Position numbers and translations under genes: made by a program
Part shown: in pieces, positions 10,401 to 21,250 of the stretch
Numbering within the stretch: position 1 is the stretch's first letter
How the letters are laid out: each line of letters opens with the position of its first letter
Source of the DNA: Armigeres subalbatus
Lineage: Eukaryota; Arthropoda; Insecta; Diptera; Culicidae
Direction of reading: 5' to 3'
Assembly (NCBI RefSeq): GCF_024139115.2
Contig: NC_085140.1
Span: 98,096,988 to 98,160,987, forward strand
Length of the DNA: 64,000 nt
The notes under the pieces: generated by a model
Databases searched by the model: none
Seen by the model: the letters and a program-made list of their open reading frames with translations, nothing else
What the model was told of the DNA's origin: nothing

Positions 10401-13400
10401 GATTCTGTGCTGTTTGCGCTGCGCACGGACCGAAACAAAAATCTCATGCAAATGCTGACCGCACGCCGGCACGACTCTAACATAGCAGCAAACAAACAGT
10501 TTGCCTCATCGACAAAAAAAATGTCACGATGTAGCGTCAATTTTTTTGGCGGACTGTTTCGGCTTGTTTGGTGCATGAAATTTGACTGGATAAAATGTAA
10601 ATATTCGCATAATCAGAGTTTTTTAATGTACATTTCCCAACACTGGCTCAGAGCAAAGCCAAACAGTAGACGTCCATAAAGACCAAACGTTGTCTGGACG
10701 GAGCAGGTCAAGGAGCACGAAGGGCGTCGACCCGAGAAGGCGACTTCTCGGCCCAAAAAGGCAAAAGGCACCAACCAGACGCAAGTCGCCGGGCCGCAAA
10801 AGGTTACCAGCAGGCTGGTGCCACCGACATAAGGGACCGAAAATCCCGTGCAAGTAACACAGCTGAATCTTAACCACTGGCAGTCGGTCTTGAAGTCGAG
10901 GACCGATGTTGCCCTCCGGTCCGACCCGTACAACGTACCTGTCGATAACAGCAACTGGGTGGCGGACGGGTCTAGGATGGCGGCTATTTGCACGACGGGA
11001 CGATACCCGATCCAAGAGGTGGTACACTTTTCTTCTGAGGGTGTCGCGATAGCTAAGATCAATAGTGTGTTCTATTGTAGCTGCTATGCCCCGCCAAGGT
11101 GGATACTAGAACAGTTCAACCAGATGATCGATATGCTATCATCCGACCTAGTGAGTCGTAAGCCGGTCGTCATAGCAGGAGATTTCAACTCTTGGGCAGT
11201 GGAGTGGGGCAGCAGCTGCACCAATCGAAGGGGTCAAGCGTTACTATAAGCGCCAGCGAAGCTCGACGCAGTGCTAGTAAATGATGGTTCCGCTGGCACG
11301 TTCAGAAGTAACGGGGTCGTAACGTTCGTCAGTCCTGGTCTGGCACCAGACTTGGACTGGAAGGTGGACAAGGGTTACACCCATAGTGATCATCTAGCAA
11401 TTCGCTTTAAGATCAACTATAACGTGCAACATTCGAGGTCCGGGGATCCCTGTCAGGTCCGTGGGTGGAGGACCAATCACTTCGACAGCGAAGTTTTCAC
11501 CGCGGCCCTCGGACTAGAAGCCAACACTGAAGGTTTAAGCGGGGATGCGTTGGCAGCTGTCCTATCACGCGCGTGCGACGCCACAATGCCGAGGAAAGCC
11601 CTGCCGAGAAATGGCAGACAGTCCCGAGATTGCGGCCCTTTGATCAATCAGCTCTCAAGGCTAGGCGATGGATACAACGTGCCCGCACCGAGGATAAAAG
11701 AGCGGACTGCCATGAAGTGTTTCGAGTTGAGAAACTTTTAACAAGGCCATCAAGAGCAGTAAGAGAGCGTGTTTCGACAACCTTTCCGAAAAAGCTAACG
11801 CGAATCCGTGGGGTGACGCCTACAGGATACTGATGGCCAAGATCAAAGGGAGCTCTTCACCCCCGAACGATCCCCGGATAGGTTGGCGAGAATTAACGAG
11901 GTACTTTTCCAGTCCCAAGCCCCAAGTCCCAGGCATCTTGCAGCGCAAGCCAATATGGGTGCGGCCGAAATGGTGGCTCCAGTGACGAACGATGAATAAC
12001 TCGCTGTGGCCAAATCCATGGTAACGAACAAAGCTCCCCGACCAGTAGACCGTAACAGATTTATATCAGAACTTGTTATTCTGTTACAGAAGTTTTTTAT
12101 AACAGCGGTTATTATAAAACATGTACCATTAGTAGTTAAAATAACAAAAATTGTAACAAAATCTCTTCTAGTTTTAACAAAAATATTACTAGATATGTTA
12201 TCAATCGAACAAAAATATAACTCGATGAGTTACATAAAAAGTGATGAAAATAGCTTATACTATAACAAATTATGTTATTGAAAAGATTATGATTATCCAT
12301 AATGTAGGCAATTAACTTTGTCCAGCTGGTTCAACTTTGAATGTAGATTCAAGTTATACTGAAGGTGGTACCTTCGTTTTTTTCCAATTGAAATCTACCA
12401 AAAATTTAGGCAATTTTATTTCGGTAAAAATGAACATAACACATTATGTTATAATCATGTTATGACGATCATGAAATTTCCTTTCCTCCATCTTTGACAG
12501 AGAATTTATAACAAAATTATTGCAAGTTTTGTTATTTGTAACACATATTGACATAATTGTGATAAAATTTTGTCATGACTAACTGGTCGGGTCCAGGGCC
12601 TGATGGAGTTCCAAACTGCGGTCTCAAGGCACCAATCATAGCGAACCCGAACATGTTCAGGCTAGCTATGCAGAGATTCCTTGATGAGTGTAGATTCCTT
12701 GAAAGATGGAAAAGGTAGAAATTGGTGTTGTTGCCAAAGGCCGGGAAGCCATCGGCGCATAGACCAATCTGTCTTATAGACACGACGGGCAAGTTGCTAG
12801 AGAGGATCATCCTCAACAGCCTGACCCCGTACCCAGAGGGTACGAATGGCCTATCGAGCAATCAGTTTGGTTTTCGTAAGGGTAAGTCCACGTTGGACGC
12901 TATTAACTCTATGGTAACCCGACCAGTTAGTCATAACAAAATTTTATCACAATTATATCAATATGTGTTACAAATAACAAAACTTGCAATAATTTTGTTA
13001 TAAATTCTCTGCCAAAGATGGAGGAAAGAAAATTTCATGATCGTCATAACATGATTATAACATAAATGTGTTATGTTTATTTCTACCGAAAAAAAATTGC
13101 CTACATTTTTGGTAGATAGCAATTGGAAAAAACGAAAGTACCACCTGCAGTAAAACTTGAACTTATATTCAAAGTAGAAACAGCTGGACAAAGTTAACTG
13201 CCTACATTATGGATAATCATTATCTTTTCAAGAACATAAATTGTTATAGTATAAGCTATTTTCACCCCTTTTTATGTAACACAACGAGATATAATTTTGT
13301 TCAAAAAATAACATATTCAGTAATATTTTTGTTAAAACTAGAAGAGATTTTGTTACAATTTTTTGTTATTTTAACTACTAATGGTACATGTTTTATAACA

Positions 13401-16400
13401 ACCGCTGTTGTAAAAAACTGCTGTAACAGAATAACAAGGCATGATATAAATATGTTACTATCTACTGGTCGGGAAAGACCGCCGAGATATCGATCCAACC
13501 GAAAAGGCAAGGTATTCGATACTGTGCGTCAGTGATAATGTGGGCCTGTATCGGATTTTGGAAAGCTGTTTCCAGAACCTTGTACTTTTATACGAGACCG
13601 ACGCTGGTCAGAGAAGCGTTCCTAATGTATGACGGAGTTCTGAAGCTAAAGTTCCCTCCTGGTGTTAGGATCGTCGGCTTCGCCGATGACGTAATCTTAC
13701 AGGTCAACGGGGAGTCAATTCCCAAAGTAGAACAGACCACAGCAGACGCGATCAGCACGGTGGCGGATTGGATGAGCGCTAGTGGACTGGTGCTCGCTCA
13801 ACATAAAACGGAGGTGGCTATCGTCAACACCAGAAGTCGGTGCAACACGCTGTGATTCATATGGGTGTAATAGCGATCACATTAAAGCGGAGTTTGAAGC
13901 TCCTTGGGGTCGTAATAGACGACAAGCTGACCTTCGGCAGCTATCTCTCTCTGCGCACACGCTTAAAATCAATAACACATCTCTGTGTTATTGATTTTAA
14001 GCGTGCGTGTGCGCCAGTAGATGTAGGCTAGGTTTGAGTATGGACTGCACATGCCGAGGTAGGAGGGTCGTAGCGTAGAACTGTTGGTACCTATCGCAAT
14101 CGACACCTCGAGGCATGACAGAGGAAGAGTAGAGTGAGCATCCGAGTCAGCCTCGCATGGCATGTCAGAAGTAAGAACTTAAGTAAGTCCCACATGGCGT
14201 GTCAGACAATGTGGCAGCGTGTGCTAGAGATTTCAGGTGTCTATTTGCAGATCTGCCTTATCCCTCTATAAAAAAAAAGCAAAAGATCCGAAGATCCGAA
14301 CAACTCTCAGCTCAGCTCATGTCATCGTCCAGCTCGAATTGCTGCGCTACCAGCTTAGAACCGTGCGACACGGATCTCGATTCGGATCAGTCGCGACCGA
14401 TTCAGAACTGTTCTAGCGAGCCGTGTGTTTCAAGCGAACCGAACTGCGAGCAGTGTCTTGCACGAAGCGGATTTTTTGCTTGCGACGATTTATCCCGCTA
14501 ACATACTGCTACATGTGCACTCTGTTTGTTTGTAGCACCGTGCTCTGTATTTTTCACTTCAATAGAAAATAATGCTGAGTTAGTTTTTGTATTGAAATAA
14601 ATGTGATGATTCTAAATGAACTCCTAGACTTTATTAATTTAATCTCGCACAGAAAAAACCGTAATGAATGTTATTAGTTTAAAATTATCGGAATTTCAAA
14701 AGAAATTATTGACTATAACTTAAGGCCTCTTACGGTGTCATTCAGAATGGCTACCCTGCGGCTCACCAACACAATCTCACAATTACCCACCTCCTCACTG
14801 CGAAGAGCACCGATCAAATTAGTTTAATTATAAAAAACCAAACCTGACCACCATTTCACAAGAAAAAGTATCAGAACTAAGTTTGAACCCAAACCTACTT
14901 ATTGACAAAATAATCGAATCATTTAGTGCACATTTGGCGTCGATTCAATGAAAATAAAACTAAGTGAAAAAATTTCTCTTCCCACCGCGCATGCCAACGA
15001 CGTCGTCGGTTGCTCGTCGTCGGCAGCGTCGTATGCAAGCAGTCATTAATCATTACCTATCGCAGCAGGCAGTGATGTCCAGTGGTGCAATTTATCAACA
15101 ATGCCTGCTGAGTGTGATTCTTTTGTTTTGTATTTTTCTCTGCTCCTCTTTGCCTATGACGGTGCCTTTCAGTCAGAAAGACAAAGCAGGAGTAGCTTAG
15201 CTAACTCGGTTTGCCAACAGCGGGCTGAAGCTGATGATCATTCGGCACAAATTTCCTGTCATTGTCTTTCAAGTGATAGTATTCACCCATGCATTTATAT
15301 AGGGCCGCCGCATTCACGCAGTAGCGAGTGAACTGAATGGACTGTCACTGCGGGCTGCGTGTGCAATGAGAAGAGAGGTCTTTTGTTTACTCTATCTTTG
15401 ATTGTTGCTGCTAACCATTTTCAGTTTTCACTGTTAAGAAGTGAGTGTGAAGAGGCAATGGTATCAATATCCAACAAATTTCAGTCACTGAGATTGAGAA
15501 TTCGCACCACTGGTGATGTCAACATGAAATTCTGTGAAATCATAGTGAAAACATGTAAAATATCGAAAAAATATTAAATCTCTCCCCAACCTGTTATCTA
15601 TTAATGTCATAATTATATCTTCATTATTCTACTTTGGAACGTCTTGAAAGATTGAAAAGAAAACGCAGTAAATTTCAATTATGCTGTTGGTGTGTTTGAA
15701 CAGCTGGCAACAATGTCACGAGATGTGAACATAAACAGCTAGTATTATGAAAAATAAAACATAAATATCAACGTAAATCAAAGCTAATCTGTTGATTTTC
15801 GGACACATTTCGTTAGTTTATATCATAAGTAAACCGTATTGAGTAATCCTGCGTACAACTCAGACTGAAATCGTTCACATTAATGCAATGTTTACGGTAA
15901 TCGGATGTTAACAAAACAAGTGGTTATTTTTGTCTGCCTTGTAGATTGGTAGGTGTTGGTAGTCAAGTTTCTCACGACTACTAATCTTAAGTTGATGATT
16001 TTTATGGCACAACTACAAACAGATTGGCGTGCCACCCCAAGTCACCTTAACATTTTAAAAATTTAAAAAAGAGGCAAATAGATAGACCCTAAGAGCAACT
16101 TCAACAGTGATACAAATCCTCGATTTAGACCAAATTTTGGACCAATTTAAAAAATTGAGCTCGCATCAGTGTTCAAAATTTTGCTCTATACCAGTTTTCT
16201 GGTCTATTTTTTTGGAACTGGACTAATTTTGAACCATGAAAAACCACATTCGTAAAATTAATTTTTCACCCAAAAATCATGGTTTTCTACACTGTTGTAA
16301 TAATTGTAGTTTGTAAATAGAAGTAGTAATAATAGTTAAGAATAATAGTATTAAGCTGAATTTGTACATCATTTGGAAGCATTGTATTTTCTGTTGATAT

Positions 16401-17312
16401 GAAAAGAAGAGGAGGTTTTGCGCCCATTTGAGAAAGAGCGCAAGTGCTCTACTCAAACGGGCTTTTCCCTGCTCCAAACAAATACCTAAACAAATAAACA
16501 AATAATAGATCGCTTGCTGATGTTGTTAAGAAAGCATACATGTACGAAAAAAGTTTCAAATGTTACGACAAAGCGCGAACAGACGCATTTAATTTCAATA
16601 TGTTTTGAACCAAACTTTAGATCAACGAACAAAAAAATGCCTTGGTCTAAATTTCAGTTCCAAATTTATTTTTATGCCACTTTTCTACTCTTTTATTTTG
16701 GATCTTGTATAGATGTTGGTCCATTTTTGCTCAATTTTGGACCAAAATCCATGTTGTTTGGAACAAGATGTATCGAGATGATTACTGGACATGTATTAAA
16801 AATAATATTTATTTCTGTTTTATGTCAGAGACTCTGAGTTCAAAAGTACGTCAAAGAGAAAATATGATGCCAGAATTATTTTGAATATGTAAAAATAAAA
16901 TCCGGGCATTTTTTTTATTTTCGGGAAGAAACCCAAAAATATACCAAATACTTACTGTGTTAAGTTTTGACTAACGCTTTCCTCGTCTACCGTCACTCCT
17001 GGTGGGGGTTCTTTGATGAGGGACATTAATTCTTTTTGTAACCGTCGCTGCAATTACAGAACACAAACCAATTAGTTTTTAATATTACCAAATACATCAA
17101 GCTTTAAAGCGACAGATTTTACTGTCAATCGAAAAGTGCTGTCACACAACCTGAGACCCCCCACTATCGGTTTTACTTGCCTCCCACCGGCTGTTATCCA
17201 GGATCAGCTTGCGATTGTCTTTCGTCGCATCCTGTATCACCGTGCTGGCCGTGGTGGAGATACTCTCCGATTTGGACGGCTTTTCCTTGCAGGCTCGAAA
17301 CCGATTCAACAT
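4427..17312 (-). CDS. UBE2W: Ubiquitin-conjugating enzyme E2 W (UBE2W family), six coding exons
   Basis: Spliced minus-strand gene, assembled by eye. Coding exons are 17181-17312, 17047-16956, 5500-5398, 5268-5183, 5094-4949 and 4440-4427. They join in frame into 573 nt (190 residues plus TAG). The protein has an extra N-terminal stretch of about 40 residues, then the UBC fold: RRLQKEL helix at 45-51, PPPG, TLYEGE, the YPFDSPE strand, [12 protein letters not shown] with the catalytic Cys at residue 130, [12 protein letters not shown], and a basic tail ending KTKWWYH then DDSV. Having HPH where most E2 enzymes have HPN, and the WWYHDD tail, are family hallmarks. Known UBE2W enzymes attach ubiquitin to protein alpha-amino N termini. 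Human UBE2W has 151 residues, so the extension is the main difference. Intron 2 is 11455 bp and full of transposons. Identity is secure; the exact start and last exon are inferred. Confidence 0.93.
4949..5094 (-). CDS. UBE2W: UBE2W coding exon 5
   Basis: Acceptor TTGCAG|GTCACC, donor ATCACG|GTGAGT. It encodes [20 protein letters not shown] then the basic [20 protein letters not shown] and KKTKWWYH. It ends in phase 1 with the first base of an Asp codon. Confidence 0.95.
5183..5268 (-). CDS. UBE2W: UBE2W coding exon 4 (active-site cysteine)
   Basis: Acceptor GATTCAG|GTCACG, donor GACTG|GTATGT. It encodes [20 protein letters not shown] then CLSILTDDW. The Cys after HI is the thioester-forming residue (residue 130 here, equivalent to Cys91 of human UBE2W by offset). 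Confidence 0.95.
5398..5500 (-). CDS. UBE2W: UBE2W coding exon 3
   Basis: Acceptor ATTCCAG|ATGG, donor CCCGAG|GTATGC. It encodes [20 protein letters not shown] and then [14 protein letters not shown], the central beta-sheet of the E2. It follows an intron of 11.5 kb. Confidence 0.95.
5606..5983. mobile_element. Foldback element with perfect 108-bp arms in UBE2W intron 2
   Basis: Arms 5641-5748 and 5865-5972 are reverse complements over 108 bp with no mismatch seen. CTATTTCTTTA (11 bp) flanks the unit at 5606-5616 and 5973-5983 and looks like a target duplication. The left side has 24 extra bases between duplication and arm. No coding capacity. Identical arms mean recent insertion or ongoing conversion. 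It lies about 100 bp upstream of exon 3's acceptor. Confidence 0.8.
6432..6620 (+). repeat. Dispersed ~190-bp repeat, copy 1
   Basis: Matches 54306-54498 in the same orientation. Shared landmarks are TATTCATCTCAT, ACAAAGAAATAC, TTTTTGCTAACA, GTGCTCACTG, TCACAAAAATAA and GGAGCTATG. Non-coding, probably a MITE fragment; its ends were not resolved. Confidence 0.65.
6899..8636 (+). repeat. Purine-rich GTGAGAAGTGAGAA minisatellite, about 1.7 kb
   Basis: An almost pure G/A plus strand built from degenerate GTGAGAA/GTGAGAAGTGAGAA units, with no stable period because of indels. Long minus-strand open frames rich in Ser/Leu/His here come from the low-complexity sequence and are not genes. A 135-bp retrotransposon tail sits inside at 7141-7275. 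The tract is within UBE2W intron 2, so it is polypyrimidine in the pre-mRNA. Confidence 0.9.
7141..7275 (+). mobile_element. 3' tail of an RTE-like non-LTR element inside the GA tract
   Basis: Reads [20 protein letters not shown] then [11 protein letters not shown] and stop. Position by position this matches the end of the fragment at 33056-33500 (LETLNVRVNWKNIAQDRRLW...LA stop). The post-stop sequence ending CCAGGTAGGT is shared too. The purine tract resumes directly after it. Confidence 0.75.
8750..9150 (+). pseudogene. R1-type ORF1 (gag-like) fragment
   Basis: A plus-strand open stretch reads [20 protein letters not shown] and beyond. It parallels LNAIIDFASSKHNISKDLKR in the ORF1 at 32097-32996. 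The fragment covers only the helical N-terminal part; no CCHC knuckles are present. It lies between the GA minisatellite and the hAT-like element, inside UBE2W intron 2. Confidence 0.65.
9359..10336. mobile_element. Non-autonomous hAT-like element, 978 bp
   Basis: Flanked by an 8-bp duplication AATAAATA (9351-9358 and 10337-10344). Ends share CAGxGxCGTAGCGTG in inverted orientation, followed by GCGCCCTTGGCG-type sequence near both ends. An 8-bp duplication with CAG termini fits hAT elements. No transposase was found; short open frames inside are not convincing. Confidence 0.8.
10345..10680. other. UBE2W intron 2, unassigned stretch
   Basis: No recognisable coding sequence between the hAT-like element and the start of R1 copy B. 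The 10407-10679 open frame has no recognisable domain. Confidence 0.4.
12037..12591 (+). mobile_element. 555-bp MITE, copy 1, 2-bp target duplication TC
   Basis: Ends are inverted: CCCGACCAGTAG at the left, reverse complement CCCGACCAGTTAG at the right. TC at 12035-12036 and 12592-12593 flanks it. Removing the element and one TC restores the R1 coding sequence Lys-Ala-Pro-Gly-Pro-Asp-Gly. The interior is AT-rich with repeated GTTATAACA-like words and no coding capacity. Confidence 0.85.
12918..13473 (-). mobile_element. 556-bp MITE, copy 2, inverted relative to copy 1, target duplication AA
   Basis: Same family and length as 12037-12591 in the opposite orientation. AA at 12916-12917 and 13474-13475 flanks it, and excision restores Asn-Ser-Met-Val-Lys-Thr-Ala-Glu in the R1 RT. 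Differences from copy 1 are scattered substitutions, so the two inserted separately or diverged after insertion. Confidence 0.85.
13953..14014. repeat. Near-perfect 62-bp hairpin at a deletion junction in R1 copy B
   Basis: Arms GCGCACACGCTTAAAATCAA... and its complement are separated by the loop TCTC (13980-13983). The right arm has an extra four bases (GCGT). It lies exactly where the ORF2 C-terminal domain is missing. Confidence 0.8.
14276..16955. other. UBE2W intron 2, remainder
   Basis: AT-rich DNA with small open frames at 14199-14501 (Ser/Cys-rich), 14964-15200 and 15359-15577 that show no recognisable domain. 16100-16780 contains scattered inverted words around TTTGGACCAA, suggesting an eroded MITE. 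Nothing else is supportable. Confidence 0.4.
16956..17047 (-). CDS. UBE2W: UBE2W coding exon 2
   Basis: Acceptor TTGCAG|CGACGG, donor ACACA|GTAAGT. It encodes [20 protein letters not shown] and the following [10 protein letters not shown], the first helix and loop of the E2 fold. It ends in phase 2. The first base of exon 3 completes CAA (Gln) before the Trp. Confidence 0.92.
17181..17312 (-). CDS. UBE2W: UBE2W coding exon 1
   Basis: Starts at ATG 17312-17310 with A at -3 (CGACAATG) and encodes 44 residues, [20 protein letters not shown] onward, ending SRWE. The segment is Ser/Thr/Lys-rich and probably disordered before the UBC fold. The only donor that keeps the frame is GAG|GCAAGT, a GC-type donor at 17180. 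Using the nearby GTAAAA instead would shift the frame of exon 2. A longer N terminus from an upstream start cannot be excluded. Confidence 0.8.
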
Positions 17313-17945
17313 TGTCGAATTGTTTTTTTTTGTTAATTCCTATCCGCTTCCTACTAATCTAATTTGAGTATTTTCAATTTAAACGTCGACGTCGTTTATA
17401 TCACAACTGTTTGGGAGTATTTTGTTTATCTCACGGCTCGGAAGGTGGATCAGCTTGCGGTGTGTGGTAGGCACAATGTGCTTAGTTTTGTTCGACGAAT
17501 CATCGGCACAAACGGTGTGGGACACTCTGCAATCAAGTCATGACGGGAAATATACTGTTAATTCGACTCGGAAGGTATTAAATCCAAAGGAAACGCATTG
17601 TCTGGACGCAAAACTTATCGGGAAGACGCTTGTTGTATTTTTAAAATTTTGATTGATTGACGCCGGGCTCTTTATTGTTTTGGTGGAATGACGGCGACTC
17701 ACGCTCCGAAAGTAAATAAACACCTCGCTATCTAGATTTGATGGCGCGTGTGGCTTCGAATAGTAAACGATTTCTTCGAACGTTATGTCAAGGTACATAG
17801 ATAGGAATCCAAACTAATGAAGCGATGATACACGTAAAGAAGAGACCTTATAAGTTATGGTCTTTTAGCCTCATAGTGGTTTCTCATTTGACTTATTGAA
17901 CCTGCGCAAACCTTCAGCCACGCTGAAGGGTTGTCGTGTTAGGCA
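17313..17945. promoter_or_regulatory. Upstream region of UBE2W (likely promoter), unresolved
   Basis: Lies 5' of the minus-strand E2 start codon. It starts with an A-rich leader on the minus strand (AACAAAAAAAAACAATTCG) just before the ATG. No clear TATA box or initiator was identified. Open frames of 76 and 86 codons on the two strands overlap here and neither has a recognisable domain. Confidence 0.35.
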
Positions 17946-18080
17946 GCGTCCACGCAAGGTACCTAGCATCAAATGGAGTGAAGATCTGCATGGGAAAACT
18001 GTCAAAACGTACACAAGTATACGCGTGCAATGTACACAACTACATTTAATTCTGGGTACCTTGCGAGGACGCGCCGTACC
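17940..18080. mobile_element. Short inverted-repeat element (MITE-like)
   Basis: GCGTCCACGCAAGGTACC at 17946-17963 pairs with GGTACCTTGCGAGGACGC at 18055-18072 with one mismatch. The interior is about 90 bp. Target duplication not resolved. Confidence 0.6.
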
Positions 18081-19029
18081 GGCGGTCCTTAGGTCGTACA
18101 CTTTGAGCTGCACATGGTCGCTTTGGTAAGGCCTAGTTGCAGTTTCTAATAGAAGTTTGACACAGCCCTCTGTCAAACCCTACATTCTACGTAAGCCCCA
18201 CAATTCGTTGTGGACAAGAGAACAATAGCCAAGTTTTTGGACATAGCCCCTGTTGCTCTTTTACCTACCTGTATGAATCTCCGTTCAAACAGTTTGGCTT
18301 TCTTTTCTTTTTCATCTTAACAACATTTTAGTCCTGAAGGCCCTTATGTCCTAACGATCTTTGTCTAATAGTCGCGAACAAACATTCAGAAAAGCAAAAG
18401 AGCGTTTATACATCGCTGTTTTCTTTTGAATTCATATCTGATAAACTGTTCTTGACCTACGGTGCAATATGGAAATATCGAACCTCATTGACCATGAATT
18501 GAATCCCATTAACACTAGGATTGATTCGCTAAAAAAACTTACGCGGATACATTCGTGCAGAAAATCGTTGTAACTAAATTTTCAAATGGCTATATCTCAG
18601 TGGTTTTTCAACCGATTTTCTCAGTTTTTTCACCAACCTCTTAGCCATCTCTTCTAGTTTCTGGACATTGCATAATATTGTATCTAGGGGTGTTCAATTT
18701 TTCACTAGAGCTGTGGGAGTAAAGCAACGGATTTAGAAAAATGCGATTTTGGAGATATACTTATATTTCACTACCAAAAATGATATCTATTCATATAGTG
18801 ATGATGGAAATGATAAAATAACAAATAAAAGACATCACCTGGAACATAAGAACACATGTTGAGCATCCCTACTATGCATTCGATGATAATTCGGTACCTT
18901 TAGGAACCACTTCATACTACACGATGTATGAAGCTTCAGAAAATGTTTTCAAGCATGTTGTCTACTGTGAACTTGTTAAAATAAATGTAAACTATATACG
19001 AAACATGTGTGATAATAAATTATGATGTT

Positions 19030-21250
19030 CTAGGATCTCCGAACTGTACTGGAATTTGAATCAAACGGTCTACCGAATCAACCAAGGCTTCCATGATGCC
19101 CCCAGCCGCAGTATCAACCCAATTATGTCCTCCGAGTATTTATCTTTCACTTGCGTCTCAAATCCAAACATATGAGATGTTGTAAGATCTCCAAATTGTC
19201 CTGGAGTTTGAATCAAATGGTCTACCGAATCAACCAAGGCTTCCATGATGTCCCATACCGCGGTATCAACCCAATTATGTCCTCCGAGTATTTATCTTTC
19301 ACTTGCGTATCAAATCCAGGCATTTGAGTTGTTGTAAGATCTCCAAATTGTCCTGGAGTTTGAGTAAAATGGTCTATCGAATCAACCACGGCTTCCATGA
19401 TGTCCTCCGCCGTAGTATGAACCCTATTATGTCCTCCGAGTATTTGTCTTTCACTTCCATCTCAAATCCAGGCATATGAGATGTTGTAAGATCTCCAAAT
19501 TGCCCTGGAGTTTGAGTAAAATGGTCTATCGAATCAACGAAGGCATCCATGATGTCCCCAGCCGCGGTATCAACCCAATTATGTCCTCCGAGTATTTATC
19601 TTTCACTTGCGTCTCAAATCCAGGCATTTGAGATGTTGTAAGATCTGCAAATTGTCCTGGAGTTTGAATCAAATGGTCTACCGAATCAACCAAGGCTTCC
19701 ATGATGTCCCATACCGCGGTATCAACCCAATTATGTCTTCCGAGTATTTATCTTTCACTTGCGTATCAAATCCAGGCATTTGAGATGTTGTAAGATCTCC
19801 AAATTGTCCTGGAGATTGAGTTAAATGGTCTACCGAATTAACCACGGCTTCCATGATGTCCTCCGCCGTAGTATGAACCCTATTATGTCCTCCGAGTATT
19901 TGTCTTTCACTTCCATCTCAAATCCAGGCATATGAGATGTTGTAAGATCTCCAAATTGCCCTGGAGTTTGAGTAAAATGGTCTATCGAATCAACGAAGGC
20001 ATCCATGATGTCCCCAGATACGGTATCAACCCAATTATGTCCTCCGAGTATTTATTTTTCACTTGCATCTCAAATCCAGGCATTTGAGATGTTGTAAGAT
20101 CTCCAAATTGTCCTGAAGCTTGAGTAAAATGGTCTATCGAATCAACCAAGACATCCATGATGTCCTAAGCCGCGGTGTCAACCCAATTATGTCCTCCGAG
20201 TATTTATCTTTCACTTGCGTATCAAATCCAGGCATTTGAGTTGTTGTAAGATTTCCAAATTGTCCTGGAGTTTGAGTAAAATGGTCTATCGAATCAACCA
20301 CGGCTTCCATGATGTCCTCCTCCGTAGTATGAACCCAATTATGACCTAGGAGTATTTGTCTTTCACTTCCATCTCAAATCCAGGCATATGAGATGTTGTA
20401 AGATCTCCAAATTGCCCTGGAGTTTGAGTAAAATTGTCTATCGAATCAACGAAGGCATCCATGATGTCCCCAGCCACGGTATCAACCCAATTATGTCCTC
20501 CGAGTATTTATCTTTCACTTGCATCTCAAATCCAGGCATTTGAGATGTTGTAAGATCTCCAAATTGTCCTGAAGCTTGAGTAAAATGGTCTATCGAATCA
20601 ACCAAGACATCCATGATGTCCTAAGCCGCGGTGTCAACCCAATTATGTCCTCCGAGTATTTATCTCTCACTTACATCTCAAATCCAGGCATTTGAGATGT
20701 TGTAAGATCTCCAAATTGTCCTGAAGCTTGAGTAAAATGGTCTATCGAATCAACCAAGACATCCATGATGTCCTAAGTCGCGGTGTCAACCCAATTATGT
20801 CCTCCGAGTATTTATCTTTCACTTGCGTATCAAATCCAGGCATTTGAGTTGTTGTAAGATCTCCAAATTGTCCTGGAGTTTGAGTAAAATGGTCTATCGA
20901 ATCAACCACGGCTTCCATGATGTCCTCCGCCGTAGTATGAACCCAATTATGTCCTCCGAGTATTTGTCTTTCACTTCCATCTCAAATCCAGGCATATGAG
21001 ATGTTGTAAGATCTCCAAATTGCCCTGGAGTTTGAGTAAAATTGTCTATCGAATCAACGAAGGCATCCATGATGTCCTCAGCCTCGGTGTCAACCCAATT
21101 ATGTCCTCCGAGTATTTATCTTTCACTTGCGTCTCAAATCCAGGCATATGAGATGTTGTAAAATCTCCAAATTGTCCTGGAGTTTGAATCAAATGGCCTA
21201 CCGAATCAACCAAGGCTGCCATGATGTCTTCAGCCACGATATCAACGCAA
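19030..21250 (-). repeat. Left 152-bp satellite array, about 15 units
   Basis: The landmark AACCCAATTATG (or its variants) falls at 19116 and every 152 bases after it up to 21244, with no length drift over fifteen occurrences. Units are variants of about 80-95 percent identity by eye. They show a three-unit pattern: the variant GTAGTATGAACC recurs in units 3, 6, 9 and 13. Confidence 0.9.

Larger units (their letters stand above)
10681..14275 (+). mobile_element. R1-clade non-LTR retrotransposon, copy B, interrupted by two MITEs
   Basis: Begins with degenerate ORF1/junction sequence. ORF2 endonuclease follows from 10848 ([13 protein letters not shown]). It contains [16 protein letters not shown] near 11166 and the catalytic YTHSDHLAI near 11375. 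A linker then leads to KAPRP interrupted at 12037. The RT core continues at 12594 (GPDGVPNCG..., [18 protein letters not shown]) and again after the second MITE, with FADDVIL intact at 13679-13699. Frameshifts, loss of the PQGSILGP segment and a hairpin at 13953-14014 replacing most of the C-terminal domain make it dead. The 3' UTR matches copy A and ends CCCTCTATAAAAAAAAA near 14262-14275. It sits in UBE2W intron 2 on the opposite strand. Confidence 0.88.

Noticed and set aside
14199..14501. Ser/Cys-rich 100-codon frame after R1 copy B
   Set aside because: Begins inside the R1 3' UTR and A-tail, so at least its first part is not a gene.
17422..17798. Overlapping open frames upstream of UBE2W as a divergent gene
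   Set aside because: Neither frame has a domain I recognise and they overlap on opposite strands; no splice-supported model.
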